64,000 nucleotides of DNA. Origin: Candidatus Cardinium hertigii (lineage in GTDB: Bacteria > Bacteroidota > Bacteroidia > Cytophagales > Amoebophilaceae). Below the pieces are notes generated by a model. That model searched no databases and was not told the origin of the DNA. It saw nothing but the letters and a program-made list of their open reading frames with translations. The stretch covers positions 62,001-126,000 of the forward strand of contig NZ_CP029619.1 in the NCBI RefSeq assembly GCF_003176915.1, given 5' to 3'. Numbering within the stretch: the first letter of the stretch is position 1; each line of letters opens with the position of its first letter. Below, piece by piece: positions 1 to 8,656 of the stretch. Made by a program: the position numbers and the translations under genes.

Positions 1-2
1 AT

Positions 3-1784
3 AGAAACATACGTACCATTGATATCGCTCCATTAAACATTACAAAAGCCCAGGAGCCATTAGACTTATTCACGTATAATCCTAAAACTATAGCTGGTTT
101 TTTAAAATTACAATTAAGTGGGCCAGCGCAAGCTTTTGGTCATGCTATTTATCCTAGTTTATTAAATAAGGTATTGGTACACAACGCACAACAAAAAAAA
201 GCTTCGGGATCCCTGCTTGTATTAAATGAACCCTATACCCCCCGTATTAAAGCTATTACAGTTGATTATGAAGCTGAGGAAACCATTGCATGCACCCCAT
301 CATCTGGAGAAGTAACGGAGCAGCATGGCAATAGTTTTTTTCATATTTCTTCTTTTGGTTATGTAAAGGTACTACCTAGCAATGGAGATACCGCTCCTAC
401 CTTGCTCCCTTTGATAGAAAAGGAACAGACCTCTATTGCTTTTGGTATAGCAGATTTAAACAGTACGAGCTGTTCCATGCATATAGCTATGGGAGAAGAG
501 CCACTTGGTCTAGATCAAGCCATTCAGCCACCCAGCTGGTTTTATTTAAGCAGCAATCGTTGGTTGCCCTTAAAGGAAGCTATCGTAGTAGATGGCACCA
601 ATGGATGTAGCCAATCTGGTATCATTGTTTTTGATTTAGGAAAATTAGTTCGTCCTGCTACGAAAGATAACACCCTTATGCCAGCTGGGTTAATTTGGAT
701 TAAGGCACAATTTTCAGAGGAACCAGCACGTTTAACACCTATAATGGCTGTTTACCTGCAAGCCGTCGCTGCCTCAAGGGTAATGGATAAGCAGGGTGTA
801 TTTGCTGCGCCCATACTGCCGCCCCATAGCATCCTACAGCTTCAGCATCCTATAGAAGGCATTGATGCTGTTACGCAGCCTATTCAAACCTTTGGGGGGC
901 GTCAATTTGAAAACCATCAAGCTTTTTATAGACGGGTCAGCGAACGATTGCGGCATAAAAATAGAGCCATATCCGCATGGGACTACGAGCATATGATTCT
1001 AGAAAAGTTCCCAGCAATCTACCGTGTGAAGTGTTTGAATCATACCTTAAGACATGCCAACAGCATGGTGCAACCTGGTTGTATAACCTTTGTGGTTATT
1101 GCGAAAAGAAAACATGGCGCCATAGGTATGTTTCCTAAAGCCAATAGACAGCTGCTTACGGAGATTAAAACCTACCTACAAAGCATCACTACACCCTTTG
1201 TACAATGTGCCGTAGTTAATCCAATGTATGAAGATATTAAAGTAAATGTTACCGTTAAATTTAATACTGGTTATGAAAAAGGTTTATTTTTAAATTTGCT
1301 GCAGAAAGATTTAAGACAATTTCTTTCCCCCTGGTTATTTGATCCATCAGCTGATATGCTGTTGGGGGGAGATATGCCTGCTTCCAAAATTATAGATTTC
1401 ATTAACAGTCGCTCTTATATAGAAGGCATAGGAAATTTTTCTATATTTAAATACGTAGGGAGTGGTGCAGATTTAAAGTTAGATAAAATCAGCAATTACG
1501 ATAGTTACCTACGGCCTAGTTATCCATGGTCTATTATGATTTCTGCAAAGAATCATAACATAGAATCTGTAGACACATTTGATAGTACGGCGCAATTGCG
1601 TCATGGCAGTGTAGGCGACATGGCTATTGGGGAGGATTTCATAATAGGTCCATTTGATAATACCAACACGCAGCTAGAAGAAAGCGGCGCATATCAAGAT
1701 TTAGATATACTGATACCAAGTCTTGAGGAGCATTATTTAGTAACCCAAAAACATATTCGAACTGATCATGGCTATTACGAATAG
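3..1784 (+). CDS. Baseplate J-like protein of a contractile injection system (5' end outside window)
   Basis: The frame is open from the first bases of the window with no stop, so the true start lies upstream and only the C-terminal ~590 residues are seen. The segment RHKNRAISAWDYEHMILEKF followed by a KCLNH-type turn resembles the conserved core of baseplate J-like/Afp11-12-type proteins, which join the sheath-tube assembly to the baseplate in phage-tail-like injection machines. The last 17 bases overlap the next gene, which fits one operon. Known AFP-like/T6SS-iv loci in Amoebophilus and Cardinium carry such proteins. The family assignment rests on remembered similarity; the exact Afp number is not decided. 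Confidence 0.62.
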   Translation, partial: RNIRTIDIAPLNITKAQEPLDLFTYNPKTIAGFLKLQLSGPAQAFGHAIYPSLLNKVLVHNAQQKKASGSLLVLNEPYTPRIKAITVDYEAEETIACTPSSGEVTEQHGNSFFHISSFGYVKVLPSNGDTAPTLLPLIEKEQTSIAFGIADLNSTSCSMHIAMGEEPLGLDQAIQPPSWFYLSSNRWLPLKEAIVVDGTNGCSQSGIIVFDLGKLVRPATKDNTLMPAGLIWIKAQFSEEPARLTPIMAVYLQAVAASRVMDKQGVFAAPILPPHSILQLQHPIEGIDAVTQPIQTFGGRQFENHQAFYRRVSERLRHKNRAISAWDYEHMILEKFPAIYRVKCLNHTLRHANSMVQPGCITFVVIAKRKHGAIGMFPKANRQLLTEIKTYLQSITTPFVQCAVVNPMYEDIKVNVTVKFNTGYEKGLFLNLLQKDLRQFLSPWLFDPSADMLLGGDMPASKIIDFINSRSYIEGIGNFSIFKYVGSGADLKLDKISNYDSYLRPSYPWSIMISAKNHNIESVDTFDSTAQLRHGSVGDMAIGEDFIIGPFDNTNTQLEESGAYQDLDILIPSLEEHYLVTQKHIRTDHGYYE

Positions 1785-2499
1785 AGAGGAATTAAAGAAA
1801 AATTTTGAGAAAGGAGCTATTCCTACGCAGAATGATTTTGAGGATTTAATAGATTCCATGTTCCATAAGCAGGATGATGGGCTTGTCTCACCGGATAACG
1901 GTTTAAGCCTATCTCCCAAAGGGGATTCTTCTAAGCTCATAACATTTTTCAATAGTTTAAATGATTTTAAGCCTACTTGGAGTATCGAGCCTTATCCAAA
2001 AAACAGTTCAGCATTTGGCCTTAATCTTACAGATAAAAATGGAGAAAGCAAGTTTTTCATACAATCCAATGGCTATATTGGTTTAGGGACGCTTAATCCA
2101 TCAGAAAGACTAACGGTTCAAGGGAATATCAATATGCATGGTCGGAGGGGCAACTATGCTTCCGGTAAAGTAGCTGGGGACGGGCAATGGCATGATATTA
2201 CACCTGCCTTAAATGCTTGCCATGCTTTTGAGGTAATAGCTAAGATTGGGAAGGAGGGGTGTGGGGTACATGCCCTAACGCATGCCATTGCATTGAGTAC
2301 TTTTGGACGCTCTAGTAATAAAATTCAAAAAATAAGAGCTTATTATGGAAGCTTCAGAAATAGAATTGATGTACGCTGGAAGGGTAGCACATTTAATTAT
2401 ACATTACAAATCAGATCTATGCGTGATTATGGGGAGGGAAGTATGCTTCAGTATTATGTAACCAACTTATGGTGGGAGGAAGAAGCAACAGAAATGTAA
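1768..2499 (+). CDS. Small tail/fibre-like protein of the injection locus
   Basis: This 243-residue protein starts inside the end of the baseplate gene (17-bp overlap), so the two are translationally linked. The N-terminus, MAITNREELKKNFEKGAIPT followed by a DFxDLIDSMFHK segment, is a pattern I associate with short fibre or adhesin proteins encoded next to Bacteroidota tail-like machines. A middle part, GYIGLGTLNPSERLTVQGNI, is the typical segment preceding a trimeric fibre head. There is no signal peptide, as expected for a part of a cytoplasmically assembled machine. It probably forms a receptor-binding or tail-tip element; this role is inferred from position and motifs. Confidence 0.5.
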   Translation: MAITNREELKKNFEKGAIPTQNDFEDLIDSMFHKQDDGLVSPDNGLSLSPKGDSSKLITFFNSLNDFKPTWSIEPYPKNSSAFGLNLTDKNGESKFFIQSNGYIGLGTLNPSERLTVQGNINMHGRRGNYASGKVAGDGQWHDITPALNACHAFEVIAKIGKEGCGVHALTHAIALSTFGRSSNKIQKIRAYYGSFRNRIDVRWKGSTFNYTLQIRSMRDYGEGSMLQYYVTNLWWEEEATEM

Positions 2500-2683
2500 A
2501 CCCTACGTAATGTGCTTTTCTGTGGGGTTATTAAAAAATTTTCAAATAGAAACAAGCAAAAAAGGGAAGATTTTTTTAACTTTGAGAGCAGGGTAAGAGG
2601 TAATAATATGTAGGAACAGAAAATTTTATACCTTGTATTAAGGTGTTTCATTTGAAGTTTAAGTTAATTAAAGAGTTGATTGT

Positions 2684-2953
2684 ATGAAAAAAGGAATTCA
2701 TCCCCTCTATAGGCCTGTTGTTTTTTTAGACACTTCCAGTGGTGCTAAATTTATAACGCGTTCTACCATATCTACCTCAGAATCAATTGAATGGGAGGAT
2801 AAAAAAACCTATCCTTTGTATAAGGTAGAGGTAAGTTGTGTATCGCATCCTTTTTATACGGGCAAGAAGATTTTTGTGGATACGGCGGGTAGAATTGAAC
2901 GTTTTAATCAGAAGTATAAAAAGAAAACGTCATCCACCTCTAGCAACACATAA
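2684..2953 (+). CDS. rpmE2: 50S ribosomal protein L31 type B
   Basis: The 89-residue product matches the L31 type B family in length and sequence: [20 protein letters not shown] at the start, a [16 protein letters not shown] core, and [14 protein letters not shown] near the end. L31 sits at the central protuberance of the large subunit and bridges to the small subunit. The cysteine set of the zinc-binding type is absent, as expected for type B. The final residues are a short Ser/Thr/Lys tail. It stands alone between the injection locus and the nucleotidyltransferase gene. Confidence 0.93.
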   Translation: MKKGIHPLYRPVVFLDTSSGAKFITRSTISTSESIEWEDKKTYPLYKVEVSCVSHPFYTGKKIFVDTAGRIERFNQKYKKKTSSTSSNT

Positions 2954-3115
2954 TAGTAGGTTGGCCCAATAGAATAGATTTGGCTGAGGCTAGTCGAAAA
3001 GGAACAAATAATGTAGGGGAGGGGCGTGTTATTAATTTTCTTATTACCTAGTGAGTAAGGGTTGTTCAGCAAATAGGAGATTGGTAAGGGTGCTATTTGT
3101 AAATAGAACATAATT

Positions 3116-4366
3116 ATGATGAGAAAAATAGTATTATTTGATCTACCAGAGGATCGCCTTACCTTAAGGCCGTTTTCTTTTACGCGTCCGCTCTCTGCAA
3201 TTAGAGTGGGCATGCTGTCTATAGCGGAAAAATGGCAGCATTATTTTCCAGGATCCTATACCTATTTGACTTGTTCCACTTTGCATGTTAAGTACACGCC
3301 TGTTGTTTCAACGGATGCTTACTATATCAATGGGGTTCTTTGTCCTGATTCCGTATTAGCAGAGGCTATTGCGAGATTGAACTACAATGAAGTGTTATTG
3401 TCAGAGGAAGGGGGGCTCATTGCTTTTCGTGGAAATGGGTTTACTAGCGCACAGAGTAATTTATTAGAGCGCATTACGGATAAAAAGCTAAGTCGTACTA
3501 TCTTCTTTGGAGAGCTCACGCAGATAAAACACACATGGGATATATTTTTGTGCAATGCCCAAGAAATAGAACGGGATTGGGCATGGTATACCAAAGGTCG
3601 TGTAAGCAAGCCCATTGTAGATCCGCATACTATAGTTTACAATGAAAAAGATATTTTTATAGAAGAAGGGCTTGCTATACATGCCGCTTGTTTAAATGCG
3701 GAGCAGGGGCCTATTTACATTGGTAAAAACGTCTCTATAGCGGAGGGGGCTGTATTAAGGGGCCCCTTGGCTATTTGTAATGATGTTCAAGTGCAACCCC
3801 ATACCTATATATATGGGGGATCAACCATAGGTCCTTTTTCCTCTATAGGTGGGGAGGTAAGCAATAGTATATTATTGGGCTATAATGATAAGCCCTACCA
3901 AGGTTTTATAGGGCACACGGTAATAGGTGAATGGGGCAGACTGGCAGCAGGGAGTAGTTTAGCACGTACGTTCTTTAATGGGGAGCCCATTGTTACCTGG
4001 GATTTTACTAAGGAAGCAGCCTGTGAGGAGAAGAGCCTCTCTACTTGTGGGTTCTTTGTGGGGGATTACAGTCAGTTTGGAGGCAACGCAACGATAGAGC
4101 CAGGTAGTGTAATAGGTGTAGCTGCCCATTTAGCAGCAAACCAATTAGCTATGCCCTATGTTCCTTCTTTTACTTATAGTGGTACAAATGGTAAGCTAAG
4201 GAGTATTTCCTTGGTAGAAACTTTAGAGCGGCTTAGTAAGCTCATGTCCTACAAGCATCAGGTTTTCTTAAAAGAGGATAAGGCTATTGTAGCTGAGCTA
4301 TTTAAAACGACCGCAATCCATAGGACAAAAGCTATGATGGATCATGCTATTTTCAGAGATACCTGA
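3116..4366 (+). CDS. GlmU-like sugar nucleotidyltransferase with left-handed beta-helix
   Basis: The 416-residue protein begins MMRKIVLFDLPEDRLTLRPF, the form seen in the Bacteroidota GlmU-like sugar nucleotidyltransferases. Residues from about 190 onward show hexapeptide-type repeats (GPIYIGKNVSIAEGAVLRGP, HTYIYGGSTIGPFSSIGG), which form a left-handed beta-helix. The classical nucleotide loop GxGTRM of GlmU is not visible at the N-terminus, so activity on a UTP-type substrate is uncertain. Its end overlaps holB by 23 bases, which points to co-transcription. The second Met could also be the start. Confidence 0.72.
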   Translation: MMRKIVLFDLPEDRLTLRPFSFTRPLSAIRVGMLSIAEKWQHYFPGSYTYLTCSTLHVKYTPVVSTDAYYINGVLCPDSVLAEAIARLNYNEVLLSEEGGLIAFRGNGFTSAQSNLLERITDKKLSRTIFFGELTQIKHTWDIFLCNAQEIERDWAWYTKGRVSKPIVDPHTIVYNEKDIFIEEGLAIHAACLNAEQGPIYIGKNVSIAEGAVLRGPLAICNDVQVQPHTYIYGGSTIGPFSSIGGEVSNSILLGYNDKPYQGFIGHTVIGEWGRLAAGSSLARTFFNGEPIVTWDFTKEAACEEKSLSTCGFFVGDYSQFGGNATIEPGSVIGVAAHLAANQLAMPYVPSFTYSGTNGKLRSISLVETLERLSKLMSYKHQVFLKEDKAIVAELFKTTAIHRTKAMMDHAIFRDT

Positions 4367-5492
4367 GCATAACGAGTTTAAAAATGCCTTAATAAGGCAT
4401 GTAGCGCTAGGTAGGGTAGGACATGCTTATCTCCTGGTAGGCCCTCCAGGTTCTGCTAACCTTACGTTGGCATGGGCGTTTGCTACCTATTTAAATTGTA
4501 CGTTTCCTATAGAAGGGGATGCCTGTGGAAATTGTTCTTCTTGCAAGAGCATGGCGCAATGGGCACATCCCGATTTGCAGTTGCTATTCCCTAAAAAAGC
4601 TACTGGAACGCAAACAGAAGCAGAAGCACAAACAATCTTCAAAAATTATTTGCGGCAGCATCCCTTCTTAACGTTAGAGGAATGGTTGGCTGTCCTAGAG
4701 CAGGGATCGGGGCAAATCACCAAGCAGGATATCCATGCTATTACCCAACGAATCGCTATACAAGCTTTTATAGGACCCTATAAGATTATATGTATATGGT
4801 TACCAGAATGTTTAAATAACGCAGCTGCCAATGCTTTATTGAAAACCTTAGAGGAACCGCCTGCACGCACTGTTTTCTTATTAGTGAGTTGTGCTAGTGA
4901 AAAGATAATACCAACCATTAGATCCCGTAGCCAGCAATACTATATTCCTCCCTTTTCGAAGGAAGCTATTGAGCAGCTGCTTCGGAAGCAGTACACTGCG
5001 TTAGACGCGCATAGGTATGGTGCAATAGCTTTTTTAGCGGAGGGGGATGCCAGTAAAGCTTTTCAATTGGCTGAGCAAGCTGCCCCGGCGCATTTTGATG
5101 ATTTCAGTAGCTGGATGCGCCATTGTTACAGCGGCAATTTTACAAAACTGATCAAGCAATCTGAATCTTTTCATAAGCTACCCATAAAGGAACAAAAAGA
5201 TTTTTTAAGGTATGCCTTACAGCTATTAAGAATGACTATATTAGGGAAATGTAATCCTACTGTATCTGATACAACTTTAGCTGATGAGTCTACATTTAGT
5301 AAAAACTTTGGGTTACATGTAACCGTATCCCAATTACACCTGATTATCCATTTATTAAACCAGGCCTATGCTCATTTAGAAAGATATGCCCACGCTAAAA
5401 TGATGTTTGCGAACCTATCTATTCAGATAGCAACCTTGCTTAAGGCTAAACAATTGTCTATCTTAGGCCATGCTCTTAGTAAAAACAAATAA
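4344..5492 (+). CDS. holB: DNA polymerase III clamp loader subunit delta'
   Basis: The 382-residue protein has the AAA+ layout of the delta' subunit, which helps load the sliding clamp during replication. Cys52, Cys61, Cys64 and Cys67 form the expected zinc module. NAAANALLKTLEEPP and the following FLLVSCASEKIIPTIRSRSQ are the signature region, including the sensor part. The P-loop position reads GPPGSANLT (residues 33-41) and lacks the Walker lysine. Loss of ATP binding is known for delta' in other bacteria, so this is a variant and not decay. The start overlaps the upstream gene by 23 bp. Confidence 0.88.
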   Translation: MLFSEIPEHNEFKNALIRHVALGRVGHAYLLVGPPGSANLTLAWAFATYLNCTFPIEGDACGNCSSCKSMAQWAHPDLQLLFPKKATGTQTEAEAQTIFKNYLRQHPFLTLEEWLAVLEQGSGQITKQDIHAITQRIAIQAFIGPYKIICIWLPECLNNAAANALLKTLEEPPARTVFLLVSCASEKIIPTIRSRSQQYYIPPFSKEAIEQLLRKQYTALDAHRYGAIAFLAEGDASKAFQLAEQAAPAHFDDFSSWMRHCYSGNFTKLIKQSESFHKLPIKEQKDFLRYALQLLRMTILGKCNPTVSDTTLADESTFSKNFGLHVTVSQLHLIIHLLNQAYAHLERYAHAKMMFANLSIQIATLLKAKQLSILGHALSKNK

Positions 5493-5535
5493 ATACCTAC
5501 ATTTTTATTACAAGAAATCTAAACTAAATAAGAAA

Positions 5536-6336
5536 ATGGGTTACATAAAAAAAATTGTCTTGTATTGCTTACAGTTAGTTATTATTATTATACAAGCAGC
5601 TGATTGTAATTGTAAGCGTAGCGATTATGCTGAAATAGCTAGTAAAACAAAATCAGCGAAGCAGTTAGTAGTATGCCTACATAGAGCAGGAAGCAATGGA
5701 GATGCATTAATCAATAGTAGCATCCTTCTTATGCATCATAAACTACCGGACTGCCATTTTATGGCACCACATGGGACAGAATTTTTTATTGGTTGCCAGT
5801 GTTGTTTTCCTAGTCCGGATCCACGTGAATGGTTTAATTCAATGCCTTTAAGAAAGGAGGTAGAGTTAAGAAAGGAGGTATGTTCCGAAATAGAGGATCA
5901 GGGTCGTACTATAGCTATAGTGCAGCCATTATTAGCAAAAAATGCGCCCCTGCTTATCAATACCATCAAGCAAAAACAAAGAGCGTTGCAGCTTACGAAT
6001 AAGGATACGATTATAGTGGGTTTTTTTGAGGGGGCTACAATGGGGATCTATCTAACTTTAATGCAAGAGGAGCCGTTTTTAGCTACTATAGCTCTCCCCT
6101 CTATGGAACTAATACCACCTTCCTCTTGTAAAAATACCCAGACACCTATTTCCTTAATTTATAAGAAGGATGATACAATTGCAGAAAAAGGGACGGATAC
6201 TGCTATAGCGTATTTAAAAAAATACAATGTACCATGTAATCGCTATATCTTACCAAACAAGCGGGATCGTAAGTCAAACAACGATGAACAACAGAAGATG
6301 ATTATAGATTGTATCCGTAAAGCTTCTAAGGCTTAG
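5536..6336 (+). CDS. Exported esterase-like alpha/beta hydrolase lacking the catalytic serine
   Basis: The start at 5536 is chosen because it opens with a signal-peptide-like stretch (MGYIKKIVLYCLQLVIIIIQ) followed by Ala-Ala-Asp-Cys. An in-frame start at 5470 would overlap holB. The fold signs are of the phospholipase/carboxylesterase group: LHRAGSNGDAL matches the oxyanion loop LHGxGSNGDxL, and MAPHG lies where expected. The nucleophile elbow, normally GFSQG, reads GFFEG (residues 162-166), so the serine is missing. No clear catalytic histidine is seen near the C-terminus, where KRDRKSNNDEQ stands. It is probably a non-enzymatic relative or a decaying gene. Confidence 0.6.
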   Translation: MGYIKKIVLYCLQLVIIIIQAADCNCKRSDYAEIASKTKSAKQLVVCLHRAGSNGDALINSSILLMHHKLPDCHFMAPHGTEFFIGCQCCFPSPDPREWFNSMPLRKEVELRKEVCSEIEDQGRTIAIVQPLLAKNAPLLINTIKQKQRALQLTNKDTIIVGFFEGATMGIYLTLMQEEPFLATIALPSMELIPPSSCKNTQTPISLIYKKDDTIAEKGTDTAIAYLKKYNVPCNRYILPNKRDRKSNNDEQQKMIIDCIRKASKA

Positions 6337-6831
6337 CTGTGATATTACAGCTAGCAATTTTAATTTTGTAAGCAATAGCTGACTAGCTCTATATGCTTGG
6401 TTATGTAGCAATTTAGTAGTTTAGCTAGCTTAATTTCTTATCTTAAGCCGTATTTCTGGCGCCTGTAAGATTAAATCTTGACTTCTACACGGGATTCCTA
6501 TTTTGAAAATAACCAATAGCATTAACGGTAAAGTTTTTACGTGGCATCACCCTAAAGATATGTTGATCATTGCGTTGATGTACTTCAACAGTTGCTTCCG
6601 TAATATTGAGTTTTTTGCATCACATGTTAGCCCTATAAGTACTTTTTTATGGCATGAATCATATTGAATGCTATATTTTGTACCCTAATAAAAAGCGGGT
6701 TATATCTAAAAATATTTTCTAGATGTTATATATATATTAGCATATTAGCAAAAACATATTACGACTTATACAATCAAACAAAGATGCTGGATCTTTACTA
6801 ATCCTATGCGTCATTCTTCTTGTGGTATGCA
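6337..6831 (+). other. Gene-poor spacer with a short decayed frame
   Basis: No intact gene is visible. On the minus strand, about 6493-6615, an open run of ~44 codons reads KKLNITEATVEVHQRNDQ and then HIFRVMPRKNFTVNAIGYFQ. It has no start codon. The first part faintly recalls the end of a LuxR-type helix-turn-helix, but this is too short to assign. The rest is AT-rich with no RNA gene or repeat that I can recognise. Confidence 0.3.
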
Positions 6832-7182
6832 TTACGCCAAGCGCAATGGTTTGTTCTTTAGTAGTTGCGTAACTGTTAGTGTTTGCATGCGGGCCACCTC
6901 CTCAAGCATATATAACTTTGCTACTACCTCATTTTGGTAGGTGAGCATATCCTTGGTTTGTACCATTACAATAAAATCAAATATACCTATTACTTGATAG
7001 CAGGTTGTAATAGCTGCTATTTTATTGATAGCAGCCTGAAACAATTTAACAGCCGTACCTGTCATTTTTTGTAGCGTTATACCCACCATAACGGTTGTAT
7101 CCAACCCTAGTTGGGCATAATCTATTTGTGCATAATAGTGGGTGATAACTTTATATTGTTCTAACGTCTTTACCCGTTCCAA
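6832..7182 (-). pseudogene. Lrp/AsnC-family regulator, N-terminally truncated
   Basis: The product keeps the ligand-binding RAM domain of Lrp/AsnC regulators (about residues 25-100, including FDFIVMVQTKDM). The first codon here is TTG. Reading further upstream in frame gives NLSPAATLERVKTLEQYKVI, which matches the second half of the family's DNA-binding helix-turn-helix (SPAxVLRRVxxLExxGVI). A stop codon about 14 codons before the TTG cuts off the first half. The family is normally ~150 residues. The protein is therefore unlikely to bind DNA normally. It follows the AmpG-like gene directly on the same strand, and the remnant reaches that gene's stop codon. Confidence 0.72.
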
Positions 7183-7220
7183 TGTAGCAGCAGGAGAGAG
7201 ATTGAATAATATAAAAGATT

Positions 7221-8519
7221 CTATTTATAATCCTGGTCACCAGATGTATTTTTTCGAAATATCATCGGAAAAATTACTATAGCTATTATGCCTAACAGCA
7301 TGACACCCAAAAAGAATTGGGTCCAGGTTAGATAGGAGGCAGCCAATCCTGCAACAGTTTGAAGTAAAATACGTAAAATAGAATTAATCGATGCAATAAT
7401 GGTATATTGCGTGGTCTTCCATTTACTAGTGCATAGGCTAGCAGAATAGGTAGTAAATGCTGTAACAGCTAATCCAGAAACAAAGAACTGTACAGCAGTA
7501 GCTCCTATAAATAAAAGGATATCATGTCCTATTAAGGCAAGCAACATTAACATAAAAGGACTCAATAATTGTACAATAGCCGCTATCCTTATACCTCGGT
7601 ATATGCCCGTCTTGGGAATCAACATACCACTTAGTGTACTACCAGCAAGTGCTGCTAGGGTACCAATTTTTGTAGATAACGATACATCCGTATTTCTAAA
7701 AGATAAATCATTAGATAAATATACTCTTACTGTCATAGGAAGTATATCATTAGATTTATAAAGCAATAAAAAAAAGAGAGCCCCTAATAAATAGGGTTGT
7801 TTTTCCTTTAATAACAGAATACTTTTATAAATGATATGAAAATAGTTACGCTTATCTTGTAATGTGTTTGAAATTTTAGAGGTAGGTTCCCTAATACATA
7901 AAATAGTTATAGGTCCTAGATGGGCTAATAAAAAAACCATTTGGTACACTTGATGCCAACCATACTTAGCTGCAACATCCAATGATAGTACGCTTCCGAT
8001 AAACATACCTAACCGGAATCCTATACTACTAGAGGCAATGGATAGGGGCAGTTCCTCTTTTGTATTAGGTCGTTCTATGCGATAGGTTTCCCACACAGTA
8101 TCTTGTATAGCAGCAAAAAGAGCAATAGTAAATATGATACAAGCCATAGGCAAAATAGGGAAGGGCCGATGGGGGCTAATATCCAATAAGTTTAAACTTA
8201 ACAAGGCAAGCAATAAGCAAATTTGTGTAGCCATAGCCCATCCCCTTCTTCTCCCTAGCTTGGCACATAAAAAAGGAACCGTATAGCGATCAAGAAAAGG
8301 GGCCCATAAAATTTTTAAAGAATAAGGACATGTAGCGAAAGCTAGAATACCCATTTTTCCAATAGGATAGCCTACTTCAGCTAATTGATTAGTAAGAATC
8401 GCAATGGCTATTAATGAAAAGACTGAACCTGAGATAAGCGCATTTAATAAAATGGCTATTAAATAGCAGCGCTCTTTGGGAAAGACCTTTTCCCTTAGTA
8501 ATAATAATTTTACTTTCAT
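7221..8519 (-). CDS. AmpG-like major facilitator permease
   Basis: The 432-residue protein has about 12 hydrophobic segments and no signal peptide. GILAFATCPYSLKILWAPFL and FAAIQDTVWETYRIER match the conserved first and middle motifs of AmpG/acetyl-CoA transporter-type permeases (FxAxQDxxxDxxR). The usual aspartate in the second motif is Glu here. AmpG proteins import muropeptides for peptidoglycan recycling, but family members also carry other solutes, so the substrate is open. A Bacteroidota promoter lies 44 bp upstream (8563-8593). Confidence 0.75.
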   Translation of the reverse strand: MKVKLLLLREKVFPKERCYLIAILLNALISGSVFSLIAIAILTNQLAEVGYPIGKMGILAFATCPYSLKILWAPFLDRYTVPFLCAKLGRRRGWAMATQICLLLALLSLNLLDISPHRPFPILPMACIIFTIALFAAIQDTVWETYRIERPNTKEELPLSIASSSIGFRLGMFIGSVLSLDVAAKYGWHQVYQMVFLLAHLGPITILCIREPTSKISNTLQDKRNYFHIIYKSILLLKEKQPYLLGALFFLLLYKSNDILPMTVRVYLSNDLSFRNTDVSLSTKIGTLAALAGSTLSGMLIPKTGIYRGIRIAAIVQLLSPFMLMLLALIGHDILLFIGATAVQFFVSGLAVTAFTTYSASLCTSKWKTTQYTIIASINSILRILLQTVAGLAASYLTWTQFFLGVMLLGIIAIVIFPMIFRKNTSGDQDYK

Positions 8520-8562
8520 CTCAAACTAATACGCTTTATAGCGTAGGAACCCAACTTGTTTA

Positions 8563-8593
8563 CAAAGATAGGGAATATAACAAGTCGATACAA
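8563..8593 (-). promoter_or_regulatory. Bacteroidota-type promoter of the AmpG-like gene
   Basis: Read on the minus strand, TTG (8593-8591) is followed by exactly 20 bases and then TATCTTTG (8570-8563). This fits the Bacteroidota sigma-A consensus TTG-N19-21-TAnnTTTG. Transcription would start near 8556, leaving a leader of about 37 bases before the ATG at 8519. No experimental support is available. Confidence 0.55.
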
Positions 8594-8618
8594 TTTTCAT
8601 TTACAATGAAAGACTTTT

Positions 8619-8656
8619 TAAAAAAGACGTTAAACGCTTTTTATCTTATTTAACGT
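8619..8656 (-). terminator. Rho-independent terminator after prfB
   Basis: Minus strand: ACGTTAAA (8656-8649) pairs with TTTAACGT (8634-8627) and is followed by a C and six T. The stem overlaps the prfB stop codon. It lies just upstream of the promoter for the next gene, which fits a transcription boundary. Confidence 0.5.

Noticed and set aside
4440-4470. Degenerate P-loop as evidence of holB decay
   Set aside because: Loss of ATP binding is normal for delta' subunits; the zinc module and the rest of the domain are intact.
6493-6615. LuxR-like helix-turn-helix fragment (NITEATVEVHQRND)
   Set aside because: Too short, without a start codon, and the following residues do not fit the family; kept only as a note on the spacer.
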